DNA of 64,000 bases from NCBI GenBank assembly GCA_039105265.1, contig JAPFFF010000051.1, positions 868,001-932,000 on the forward strand, written 5' to 3'. This document shows, one piece after another, positions 9,240 to 17,880 of the stretch (the stretch's first letter is position 1; every line of letters starts with the position of its first letter). The position numbers and the translations under genes were made by a program. This stretch comes from Tritrichomonas musculus (lineage: Eukaryota; Parabasalia; Tritrichomonadida; Tritrichomonadidae). The notes beneath the pieces were generated by a model. It saw nothing but the letters and a program-made list of their open reading frames with translations, was not told the origin of the DNA and did no database searches.

Positions 9240-10394
9240 AATACAGCATCTTTGCAAGAAGCAGCAAAAAATAACAACTTAGACATCATTTATTATATAC
9301 TATCACAACAAGAAGCAATTAAGACGAATTATTTTAATCGTTGTCGTTATTTGAGTAAGATATCAATTCCACCAACTATAAAAACGATTGAACATTCGTC
9401 ATTTAAAGGATGCACAAATTTGACGCATGTGTCAATTCCTCCATCTGTTACTACAATTGATGGTAAAGCATTCTCTAAATGTTCTTTATTAGAACAAATT
9501 TCAGCACCTTCAGTTGTTAAATTTGGATTTGGCACTTTTAATGAATGCACATTACTTAAGAAAGTCAAACTTTCACCTGAATTACGTATAATTTATCAGA
9601 ATCTTTTCTTTGGATGTGAAAATTTGAAACAAATAAATTTGCCACCATTTTGTACTTCACTTGGCGATAGTTCATTCTTTCGCTGCTTATCTTTGAAGCA
9701 TTTAGACATTCCACAAACTGTCAAATCAATTGGCTCCTTTTGTTTTAATGGATGTAAATCACTCGTACAACTGACACTTCCAACAACATTGACTTCAATA
9801 GGCAGTCATGCTTTTGCTGGATGCAAATCAATCAAAGAAATGACAATTCCAGCTTCAGTGGCTTCATTGGGTGAATCAGTGTTTTCGGCCTGCACATCAC
9901 TTGAGCATATTGAAATTCTTTGTAAATTGAATGAAATAAAGAATCATGTGTTCAATGCATGTGAATCGTTAAAGGAAATAACAATTCCTCCTTCGGTAAC
10001 TTCTATAGAATTTGGTGCATTTAGTCATTGTATTGCATTAACTCAAATAATCATCCCTCCTTTGGTTAAAACATTTGGAGATTCCGTTTTTCAAGATTGC
10101 AGATCTTTGGTGAAAATTGAATTGCCTTCTTCATTGGAAAAAATAGAGAGATATGCCTTTTGGGGATGCTCCGCAATTAGAGAAATTTCAATTCCTTCTT
10201 CGGTGATTGAGATTGGAGAGTCTGCTTTTTCCTCTTGCACATCATTAATAAGTATCACAATCCCTCCATCTGTAAAATCAATTGGTAAAAATGGGTTTGA
10301 AAATTGCACTTCTCTTGCTCAAATATCGATTCCAGCTTCAATAAATCCAGAAAATCTTGGACTAAGTCAAAATACGAAAGTAACAATGACTTAA
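9240..10394 (+). pseudogene. BspA-type LRR_5 segment lacking a start codon
   Basis: The frame opens at 9231 after a stop and has no ATG until about residue 200, well inside the repeats. It begins with half an ankyrin unit, NTASLQEAAKNNNLDIIYYI, then runs into about 14 leucine-rich units of 23 residues with the BspA/TpLRR pattern: SLxxIxIPxSVxxIGxxAFxxC. Examples are SIPPSVTTIDGKAFSKC and TIPASVASLGESVFSACTSL. BspA-like proteins form a large trichomonad family, many of them surface-exposed and adhesive. No signal peptide or C-terminal membrane segment is present here. It is either the second exon of the gene at 8000-9088 (a candidate acceptor AG is at 9245-9246, but no consensus donor) or a gene that has lost its start. 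The LRR part itself is undamaged. Confidence 0.7.
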
Positions 10395-10531
10395 TAAACT
10401 AATTTTCAATTCAATTAAATTTATAATATAGTTTTCATAAATTGGTAATTAATATAAGATTGAATTTGAGTTAATATATTTCAATATCAAAACGAATATG
10501 TTCAAGTTCTGTCTATTGAAAAATAACTGTA

Positions 10532-10738
10532 TTAATCATCAATTACTTTTGGTATTTTTTTTTCATGTAACTGTTTTTCTTTTTCTCCTTTTACTTTGTA
10601 ATTACTTATTTCTTTATTAAAAACACTTTGCAAAAAAAGATTCTGTATTTGCTGTAAAGTTTCATCAGTTCCATTTAATATATTCCGTTTTGGAAGGCAA
10701 ATGATCAACAGGCCTTTATCTATGTGTATGTCATTTTC
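10532..10738 (-). pseudogene. C-terminal coding relic of an unrecognised gene
   Basis: The minus strand is open for 68 codons without an ATG and reads like real protein: HIDKGLLIICLPKRNILNGT, DETLQQIQNLFLQSVFNKEI and a charged end KQLHEKKIPKVIDD. It begins just after a run of 21 A/T bases (10741-10761), and beyond that run another frame reads MVNLFIFEIPKKNTKESF. A length change in the homopolymer may have broken a small gene, or this is a last exon. The family is not recognised. Confidence 0.35.
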
Positions 10739-10761
10739 TTAAAAAAAAAAAAAAAAAAAAA

Positions 10762-11271
10762 CTTTCTTTTGTATTTTTCTTTGGAATTTCAAAAATAAAT
10801 AAGTTCACCATAAAAATAAGGATATTAATATACCTTCAGTAATACAATATGAATAATAAGATAATCAATATCAAAGAGAATTCATTCAAAAATAATTATA
10901 AAGCCAAATCGATTTATACAATTATATCTGTCAACAGAAACATCATATAACAAATCCAAAATGTATTAAGTCTGTCAAACCATATATTTTTAATAACTGC
11001 AAAAAAATTTCACTCTATTGAAATTTCAGAAGATTCAGAAATTCTCTCAATTATTTGAATTAAGCTATTTTAAAATTTCAATATAGTTTTAAAAAGATCT
11101 CAAGATAGTAAATATAAAAAAATTGGCAATATTCAACATATGAAGCATTATAAAAAAGGATTTGTTAATTTAAAAAATATTTTTTGGTTTGTTTTATTAT
11201 TTCAATTATGCTATTTAAGCAAGTTATATTTTCAAAGTTTTTTGACCATTAAAATCATTTTCTAGGAAGAA
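10762..11271. other. AT-rich intergenic region, no gene seen
   Basis: About 0.5 kb with stops in all frames. No RNA gene, repeat or coding similarity was noticed, apart from the short upstream part of the relic noted at 10532-10738. Confidence 0.5.
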
Positions 11272-11577
11272 TTAATAAGTTATTTGTCGCATTTCTGAAT
11301 CATTCATGAATTTTGAAACATATTGTTTAAATTGTTGAAAATTCACAGCTTTTGTCCCATGTGTGTCAATGCATATTATTCCATAAATTTCATTTTTTGT
11401 TGTATATATTCCCAATCCGCATAATGCAGCATGAATGCCTGATTCAGGAATGAATCCGTCTTTATTGACATCGAATAAATCAAAAACCTCATGAATTTTC
11501 ATTATCTGATCATCTGAGAATTGATAATAACTCTTGTTACTCTTCTTTGAATCATTAATAATGGACCTGTTACTCAT
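11272..11577 (-). CDS. short EF-hand protein, half of a centrin/calmodulin-like fold
   Basis: A 101-residue protein starting MSNRSII. After a basic, Ser-rich head, FSDDQIMKIHEVFDLFDVNK enters a canonical EF-hand loop DVNKDGFIPESG, with Asp, Asn, Asp, Gly and Ile at the expected positions. A second, degenerate hand follows: CIDTHGTKAVNFQQFKQYV. The protein stops where centrins (about 160-170 residues) continue into hands 3 and 4, so it is an N-terminal half, by truncation or natural shortness. One Ca2+ site is likely. An upstream in-frame ATG at 11598 would add seven residues, but these are encoded by the terminal repeat of a MITE (11587-11683), so I prefer the ATG at 11577. Confidence 0.7.
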   Translation of the reverse strand: MSNRSIINDSKKSNKSYYQFSDDQIMKIHEVFDLFDVNKDGFIPESGIHAALCGLGIYTTKNEIYGIICIDTHGTKAVNFQQFKQYVSKFMNDSEMRQITY

Positions 11578-11586
11578 TTTATAATA

Positions 11587-11683
11587 CAGTCTGCGCATTT
11601 CAAATCGGCCCTTTTAACGGATATTTGACCTTAAATTGACCTTCAAAAGTGCTAAAAAGGGCCGATTTGAAATGCGCAGCCTG
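11587..11683. mobile_element. 97-bp MITE with TA duplication
   Basis: The terminal inverted repeats begin CAGTCTGCGCATTTCAAATC on the left and CAGGCTGCGCATTTCAAATC on the right (complement) and continue CGGCCCTTTT, about 29 bp with one mismatch. TA flanks are at 11585-11586 and 11684-11685. It is Tc1/mariner-like and too short to encode anything. It lies nine bases before the start codon of the EF-hand gene. Confidence 0.9.
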
Positions 11684-11685
11684 TA

Positions 11686-12322
11686 TGAAAAATGTGCCCA
11701 AAAGGTAATTAAGAAAAATTGATGGAAATAATTGACTTTTATTCAATTATATTTCAAAAAGTAATTAAATTTTAAGAGGCATATCAACCAAAAAAAAGCT
11801 TTCAAAAAGTGAAAGTAGAAAATAAGATAAGTCCAATTATAAAAGATTAATATAAAAAAGAAGAATGTATTTATGATCTTTGGAATCCAATTATTTAGTT
11901 TGTACAATAAAAATTAATAGTTTTTAGGTAAAAAACATCAATTTTGTTTTTTTATTTTATCCACTCTATAGAAATATAATATCCAAGATTCTTTACATTT
12001 ATAACTTAATTATATTAACAAATTACTAATGGTTTTTATGATTACTCTAAATTTTTGCAACTTATTTATAAATCATCTGATATAAATAATCATCAAAAAT
12101 AAAAATTATCCAAAAACGATGATTTCTATACCATTTTAAATGCATTAATTACATATAAAATTGTAACTTCAATCAAATAAATCTGTAAAGACTCAAAACT
12201 TTTGAGTCAAAAGTAAAAAGTGTCATAAGATTGTTTTTCAACAATAAAATACTTTTTAAAATTGTTATTCCAAAAGAAAAAGAATTTGTATCAAATCAGT
12301 AAAATCTAGGTTCATGTTAAGT
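11686..12322. other. intergenic region, no gene seen
   Basis: About 0.6 kb of AT-rich DNA between two MITEs. No open frame of note. A small palindrome, GACTCAAAACTTTTGAGTC, lies near 12190. Confidence 0.5.
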
Positions 12323-12330
12323 GACTTAAC

Positions 12331-13041
12331 GGTAGACTTTTTTTTGGACAAAATCGGCACCTTTTACAATAACCGTTTTTTGTAAAGTCCAAAATCGGCA
12401 CCTTTTATATCAAATAAACATTCAAAATCAATTTTTTACAAAAATGAAAATAAAAAAAATAAAATAATTATATAATAATGTTTATTAAAATAGATTTATG
12501 ATAATATTTGGATTAGTTTTAATCTATTTTTTATATAATTATGAATAATAAATGAAAAAAAGAAAACTATCCAAAAGTATTCCTATAGAGTTAAATTGAA
12601 CAATTCATATGAAAATAATTCATTTGATTACTGCGAGCAAGGTCACACATGTGTGTATTAGTATTTCATTTCAATTTGATATCTGCCAGAAACAAAGACA
12701 AATAAAAATAATAGCTACATGACTATTTTCTGGGCTTAATAGACATACTTTTGGCTACAAATCAGTAAAAATGAAAAAAATTCTGATATAAAAAATAAGT
12801 TTTTTTGCTAATATGATATTCAAATTAATGTACAGTGAATTGAGATTATGATCATGTAGAACACATCATCGATAAAAGTCTGTATTACCTCGAGCTTGCT
12901 GTATATATGAATGCTTTAATATAAAAAAAAATGATTTTCAATAGATAAATAGTTATACGTTTATTGTTTTTTTAACAAATTCTATTGATATATTTTGAAT
13001 AGATAAATGGCCTGCTGATTTTGTCCTTTTTGGAGTCTACC
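12331..13041. mobile_element. 711-bp hAT-type MITE
   Basis: Both ends begin GGTAGACT and, seven bases later, share GGACAAAATC(G/A)GCA as inverted repeats. They are flanked by a perfect 8-bp duplication GACTTAAC (12323-12330 and 13042-13049), as left by hAT transposases. The left end repeats GGCACCTTTTA twice (near 12356 and 12398). No open frame of transposase type lies inside, so the element depends on another hAT source. Its ends differ from those of the two hAT copies at 3946 and 6449. Confidence 0.88.
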
Positions 13042-13049
13042 GACTTAAC

Positions 13050-13792
13050 GTCTTTTTTTTAAAAAATTAACTTTTCTCTTTGATTTAAGGATTTCGAAAA
13101 GTTATAACTTTAAAGAATATATGAATTTAATGATATCGAGCATAAAATATATAAAAAATTTGAAGATTTTTAAAAAAGATTATAAAACTTGGATATCTTC
13201 TTTTTCTTTTTTAAATTTCTTTAAGAAAGCAATTTAAAAATATGTAATAAAATAAATTTGAAACTGTTAAATGATCTGTCATTAATTTTTATATTAAAAA
13301 AAATCATATTTTCAACAAATGATTGGGAAAATGAGATATAATTTTATTTTGGCATCATAAAATCTTTTGTTTTTTATATATATTTCTATTTGTCACTTCT
13401 TTTATCTATATTATTCATTACGAAGTATTTCAAGTTCAGGATACTTTTTTTTTTATCAGTTTTTATTAGGATCATTTATCATTTTTATACCATTTTACCC
13501 CATCATGGATTGTGAAATAGTATATTTATACAATAATTGAAAACCATTAAAAAAAATTGAATAATCATAAACATTTATACTCAGAATAAGATTATTATTA
13601 ATTAGAGTTTTTTTTATTATTTTAAACATATTAAAAATAATAATTAAAATATAAAAATTACCAAAATTTTTTTGGTTTGGATTTTCAATAAAAATTGAAT
13701 TTATAAAATGACGAAATTGGCCTTGAATGGTTAAAAAAATTGTTTTAACCGAAAATGGAAAATTTTCAAAATTTTAATATCTAATAACAAAA
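13050..13792. other. AT-rich intergenic region upstream of the kinase-like gene
   Basis: About 0.7 kb with no gene seen. The last 100 bp before the ATG at 13793 hold TTTTAACCGAAAATGG near 13744, a possible Myb-type site. Otherwise the region is A/T runs. Confidence 0.4.
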
Positions 13793-15592
13793 ATGATTCC
13801 ATCTCAGCCAAAAATGCTTTCAGAACTTATGATAGATAGAAGAGAATTTAATAACCTTGTAAATGTTTACGAATCCAATTCATCCTTATTAAAATACGAA
13901 TATCCTCCAGGCAGTAATCAATTTGTATGTTATAAGGAGTATAAGGTCCCGAATGGCTTATCAGAAGAAGTTGAAGATTTTATAAAAGAAATTATTAGAG
14001 AACTATTTATTACAAATCAAGCCAGGCATCCATGCACAGTTGAACTCCTCTACTTTGATTTATCGGATGGAAAGAACTCGCCTATAATTATCAAGCGATT
14101 CTACGAGCACGAATCACTTCTAAATTGCTTTGAAGATTCCGATAAAAAATATTCAAAATGGGGCAAAAAATACGGTCCCCCGAATTTTGAAGGGACCATT
14201 TATACACTTTTAATGTACCGTATAGCACGAGGCCTTCGTTACCTGCACCATCTCAAGATTCTTCACAGAGACTTAAATCTCAGTAAAATTTTGATTGATG
14301 AAAATTTTTCACCTCACATTTCAGGTTTTGGCCATTCGAAAATTCTTGATGATAACCAACAGCATTCACAAATATATGGATCATTAATTTTCATGGCGCC
14401 AGAAGTTCGCCAATCAGACAGAAAGAGACAGTTCTCATTTCCTGCAGATGTATTTGCGCTTGCTCTCATTTTCTACTGCATTTGCGAAGGCAAGAACTAC
14501 AAGCTCGACCTTGAGCTGCAGAAAATGAGCATCAGAAAGGACGACGAGAAGATGTGGCAAGAGGCGCGCAAGGTGCTGAATGCGAGGTGCAAGAATAAGA
14601 AGATGCCCGGATTCGAGAAGACGCCCGAAAAGTTGCAGGAGCTGATCATGAAGATGTGGGAATACAAGGCAAGCGACCGTCCAACAATGGACCAAGTTTG
14701 CGCAACGCTTGAAAACGAAGAGTACTGGTTTGACAGGACCGATAGGGATACGTTTATTGCATGCAAAAATGAAATTGATGAATACGAAAAGATTCAGATT
14801 CCGCTTGTCACGAAGTGTCCTCCTTCGTTCGTCGAGGAGGCTGAAGAGGGCCTGAAGCGGGCCCTCAATGTTCAGGACGATAAGAAGCCTGAGGTCAATA
14901 TATTGACCAATTACTCATATAGCCAGCTGCAGTCGGTCTTGGAGCTCTGCAAAAGGTGGAACAAAGATGCTGAATTCGCATTGGGAATGGTCTACTACAC
15001 AGGATTCAAGGGAATACCGAGAGACTACGTTACGGCTGCAAAATTGTTCCTGCGCGCGAAGGAGCACGGATCACTGGAGGCCGATGAGATGCTGCTCTCA
15101 ATTATGCAGCAGGCGAAGCTTCTTGAGGAGACTGGAAACGAGGCCAGAGCGAAGCTCCTGCAGGCAATGATGAGCGAGGCAAGCGGCCGCCGCGAGGAGG
15201 CCTTCCTTTTGTACGCAGAGAGCGCAAAGAGGGGCTCCTTGGCGGCCAGGGGCAGGCTTGGGTCCCTCCTCTTAAAAAGTGGAAATATGGTCCAAGAGGC
15301 AGAGGAGCTATTGAGGCAGGCTGCAGGTTGGAAGCTGGAAGACGAAGGTGGAGAGACAGACATTAACGAGAGAAAGATCGCCCTCTTCAATCTGGGATCT
15401 TTGAATTTGTACGTTAAGGAGGAATTCAATGAGTCCATTGAAATTTTTGAGGAGCTTCTGAAAATGGAATTTCCTGACGCCGCTGCGTGCTTGGCAGTGG
15501 CCTACCGCAAATTGGGGAACAATGAAAAAGAAAATGAGTTCTTGAAAATTGCTGCTGAACAGTTTTCTAACAATTACGCAAAGCTCTATTGA
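13793..15592 (+). CDS. kinase-like (probable pseudokinase) protein with Sel1 repeats
   Basis: This 599-residue protein has an N-terminal protein-kinase fold (about residues 35-315) and a C-terminal Sel1/TPR-like helical array (about 385-599). HRD is intact (158-160), but the loop reads HRDLNLSKIL, so the usual HRDLK lysine is Asn and the metal-binding Asn is Lys. DFG is replaced by GFG (178-180). Loss of both metal ligands makes catalysis unlikely. The APE motif (FMAPEV) and DVFALALIF follow in place. Sel1-type units include ALGMVYYTGFKGIPRDYVTA and LAARGRLGSLLLKSG. Kinase plus Sel1 is a common trichomonad fusion, with the helices acting as a scaffold. From about 14500 to 15350 the gene is much richer in G+C than its surroundings, although the frame is continuous. 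The ATG is the first in frame. Confidence 0.85.
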   Translation: MIPSQPKMLSELMIDRREFNNLVNVYESNSSLLKYEYPPGSNQFVCYKEYKVPNGLSEEVEDFIKEIIRELFITNQARHPCTVELLYFDLSDGKNSPIIIKRFYEHESLLNCFEDSDKKYSKWGKKYGPPNFEGTIYTLLMYRIARGLRYLHHLKILHRDLNLSKILIDENFSPHISGFGHSKILDDNQQHSQIYGSLIFMAPEVRQSDRKRQFSFPADVFALALIFYCICEGKNYKLDLELQKMSIRKDDEKMWQEARKVLNARCKNKKMPGFEKTPEKLQELIMKMWEYKASDRPTMDQVCATLENEEYWFDRTDRDTFIACKNEIDEYEKIQIPLVTKCPPSFVEEAEEGLKRALNVQDDKKPEVNILTNYSYSQLQSVLELCKRWNKDAEFALGMVYYTGFKGIPRDYVTAAKLFLRAKEHGSLEADEMLLSIMQQAKLLEETGNEARAKLLQAMMSEASGRREEAFLLYAESAKRGSLAARGRLGSLLLKSGNMVQEAEELLRQAAGWKLEDEGGETDINERKIALFNLGSLNLYVKEEFNESIEIFEELLKMEFPDAAACLAVAYRKLGNNEKENEFLKIAAEQFSNNYAKLY

Positions 15593-15809
15593 ATTTGTAA
15601 TGTGCGGAATATATTATTTATATATAAATGAGTTGCCATCTTTGTCTTCTTTTCTATTTCAAATTTTGGTTGACTTTTTTTTTTCTTTTTTAAAAAAAAA
15701 AAAACATAATTTTAATCATAATTAATTTAATTATTTTTTTTTATTTTTTTATAATACTTTTTTAATGAAATTGTGATTAAATAAAAGTCGCTCTTGAGGA
15801 GAACAAGAA

Positions 15810-15882
15810 GCTTTGATAGCTCAGTCGGTAGAGCGTAGGTCTCATAATCCTAAGGTCGCGTGTCCGAGTCACGCTCAAAGCA
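15810..15882 (+). tRNA. tRNA-Met (CAT), elongator type
   Basis: Cloverleaf of 73 bases. The acceptor stem is GCTTTGA/TCAAAGC with discriminator A, and the A box is TAGCTCAGTCGG. The anticodon loop is CTCATAA, so the anticodon is CAT. The T stem is GCGTG/CACGC. A T run follows at 15884 and is a Pol III terminator. The G1-C72 pair points to the elongator, since eukaryotic initiators have A1-T72. The T loop is TCCGAGT, with C where the near-universal T55 is expected. It is identical to the copies at 16072 and 16509 but in the opposite orientation. Confidence 0.92.
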
Positions 15883-16071
15883 TTTTTTTGATTTTTTATT
15901 ATTATTGAAAAAAACTTCATTTGCAAAAACAAGACATAAAGAAAAACAAGGCATAAACATGTTCAAAAAGTGACTCGTTCAGTTATATTTGGCTGAAGAT
16001 AGAAGGTGAAGATTGACCTATAACCATATTGTCAAATCCGATTTCTTTAAAGAAAAAAAAAATCAAAAAAA

Positions 16072-16144
16072 TGCTTTGAGCGTGACTCGGACACGCGACC
16101 TTAGGATTATGAGACCTACGCTCTACCGACTGAGCTATCAAAGC
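16072..16144 (-). tRNA. tRNA-Met (CAT), second identical copy
   Basis: Identical over its 73 bases to the copy at 15810-15882, on the other strand, with the same CAT anticodon and the same C at T-loop position 55. Upstream it shares a flank (AAGAACAAGAAG side, CTTCTTGTTCTCATCATAG on the plus strand) with the third copy, showing duplication of a larger segment. The Pol III terminator is the T run on its 3' side. Confidence 0.92.
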
Positions 16145-16370
16145 TTCTTGTTCTCATCATAGAAGTTATATATTTGATATTAATTTGGAAATAATATACA
16201 AAAATATTTAATTCATTAAATATTTAAAAAAATGAGTTTTATGAAAAAATATTCAATTTAATTATATAATATTAATCTAATCTAATTGTGGTTATCAAAG
16301 TTCATGATTAATTAAAAAAAGGAAATCATAATTGACCGGAATTGTATTTGAATGTATGTCTTTTTGTTCA

Positions 16371-16466
16371 TGTCTTGTTTTTATTTATGTCTTGTTTTTA
16401 TTTATGTCTTGTTTTATTTATGTCTTGTTTTTATTTATGTCTTGTTTTTATTTATGTCTTGTTTTT
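16371..16466 (+). repeat. 17-bp minisatellite, about six copies
   Basis: Tandem copies of TGTCTTGTTTTTATTTA; one copy is a base shorter. The array lies between the second and third tRNA-Met genes. Related single words (ACAAGACATAAA) occur near 15930 on the other side of the second tRNA, so the repeat seed was part of the duplicated tRNA segment. The open frames crossing it are a by-product of the period and not genes. Confidence 0.85.
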
Positions 16467-16508
16467 GCAAATGAAGTTTTTTTCAAAAATAATAAAAAAT
16501 CAAAAAAA

Positions 16509-16581
16509 TGCTTTGAGCGTGACTCGGACACGCGACCTTAGGATTATGAGACCTACGCTCTACCGACTGAGCTATCAAAGC
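16509..16581 (-). tRNA. tRNA-Met (CAT), third identical copy
   Basis: Same 73-base sequence as the two preceding tRNA-Met genes, with CAT anticodon, G1-C72 and the C55 variant. About 40 bp of 5' flank match those of the second copy (CTTCTTGTTCTCATCATAG then AAGTTATATATTTGATA). A T run terminates it. Confidence 0.92.
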
Positions 16582-16718
16582 TTCTTGTTCTCATCATAGA
16601 AGTTATATATTTGATATTTTATGATAATAATATACAAAAAATTTTGTTTGTTTTTATATGAATCCAAAATTATACATAAAATAAATAAAAGATGTCATAT
16701 CAATAATTATCTATTTAA

Positions 16719-17627
16719 TTAAAGATTTTTTTGGAACCATTGTGGAAAATCTTTAAATATATTATGAAGAAAATGAATGCAAACGTTTTTGTTTCTTTTT
16801 TGGTCTCGTCCAAATTTAGGCAATGGGTCTTTTTCTGAATGTATCCTTTCATAAAAATCATTATTGTATTTTTCGCCAATACTTATGTAATAATCCAATT
16901 TTTTTTTGCCAGTAAACTGATAAAAATCATCTTCCTCAAAATTGCAATTATATCCGGGTTTATCTTTAAGCCTTGCAGTTTCGGGTCCCTTTTTGTAATT
17001 GGGACGACCTGATTTCAATGGTTTGGGTGCCTTCTCTTTGTGTTTGGCCAATATGATATTCGGAGGAGGGAGATTGGCTGCGTTTGTTCTTATCTCTGAT
17101 GATAATGAGCAGGTTCCTGGTTGCCCAATAAATGAAGATCTGTCAAATCCCTTAAAAGACGAAAAGTTTGCCGAAGTATTTACTGGCAATTGGGAGTTTG
17201 ATAACGAATTGGTGGCGCACGCGCCAATGTTTGATGAGCCTTGAATGTCTCTGGTTCCTAAATCTTGTTCATTTTGGAAAGGAAAATTAATTCCTGGGTT
17301 TACTTGAATTTGAAAGTTCTGAGATGGTGGAGCTAAGTCTATGCAGATATTTTGATTGCCTTGGAAAGTTGAATATATGGATGAGTTTCCTGATATGGAG
17401 ATGTTTTGTTGTCCTTGGAAATTGTGAGGGGTATTGTTCGAAAATTGGTCAGATTGAGATTGAAAAATTGGTGATTGACATGTGCTATTCGGATCGGACG
17501 AAGAAACAATATCATTTTCTAAATTTTCAAAATCTGGATAATAGGAATTACTCATCTCATCATTGTTACAAGCTGGTTTAAAAGGATCGTTCATTAAACT
17601 ATCTTTAAAAGATACAGGGATTTCCAT
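16719..17627 (-). CDS. Ser/Asn/Gln-rich protein with a conserved basic C-terminal region
   Basis: A 302-residue protein not recognised by family. Residues 1-190 are disordered, rich in Ser, Asn, Gln and Pro, with repeated FQGQQN/FQGNQN words. From about 195 a basic stretch (KHKEKAPKPLKSGRPNYKKG) contains a GRP core like an AT-hook. It is followed by a compact, probably folded tail with FEEDDFYQFTGKKKLDYYIS, FYERIHSEKDPLPKFGRDQK and CIHFLHNIFKDFPQWF. A disordered activation-like region plus a basic DNA-contacting segment would suit a transcription regulator, but this is inference. Its upstream region holds three copies of AAACGTT. The first ATG in frame is used. Confidence 0.7.
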   Translation of the reverse strand: MEIPVSFKDSLMNDPFKPACNNDEMSNSYYPDFENLENDIVSSSDPNSTCQSPIFQSQSDQFSNNTPHNFQGQQNISISGNSSIYSTFQGNQNICIDLAPPSQNFQIQVNPGINFPFQNEQDLGTRDIQGSSNIGACATNSLSNSQLPVNTSANFSSFKGFDRSSFIGQPGTCSLSSEIRTNAANLPPPNIILAKHKEKAPKPLKSGRPNYKKGPETARLKDKPGYNCNFEEDDFYQFTGKKKLDYYISIGEKYNNDFYERIHSEKDPLPKFGRDQKRNKNVCIHFLHNIFKDFPQWFQKNL

Positions 17628-17880
17628 TTTTAAAAATTTTTTAGAAAATTTTCAATTGAATAAAAGCATTCAATTAATTTCAAATAATTATTTTAAAATA
17701 ATTATTCTATTTTCTTTAAAAAAAAAAATATGTATATTTAAACGTTCTCCATTAATTTTCCACATGGTGATCATTAAAAAAAAATAAAGACTTTAAACGT
17801 TTTTATTTGAATTTGATTATTTCTATAAACGTTAGTTCAAAAATATTGAAAGAAATTAAAATTAATATGAACAAAAATAT
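17628..17880 (-). promoter_or_regulatory. promoter region with three AAACGTT motifs
   Basis: Between the coiled-coil gene and the Ser/Asn-rich gene, both on the minus strand, AAACGTT occurs near 17738, 17795 and 17828. Related TAAACG words lie upstream of several other genes in the window (1764, 20898, 24606, 27155, 39307, 50104). In AT-rich DNA such CG-containing words are rare, so this is a plausible transcription-factor site. The factor is unknown. Confidence 0.35.

Noticed and set aside
9060-9250. Consensus spliceosomal intron between the DUF3447 and LRR parts
   Set aside because: There is a T-rich stretch ending in AG at 9246, but no GTAYGT donor near 9088 and no trichomonad branch/acceptor block; left as an open question.
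16332-16599. Two Phe/Leu/Cys-rich frames across the 17-bp minisatellite
   Set aside because: Created by the repeat period and the antisense tRNA; both run into the tRNA-Met gene.
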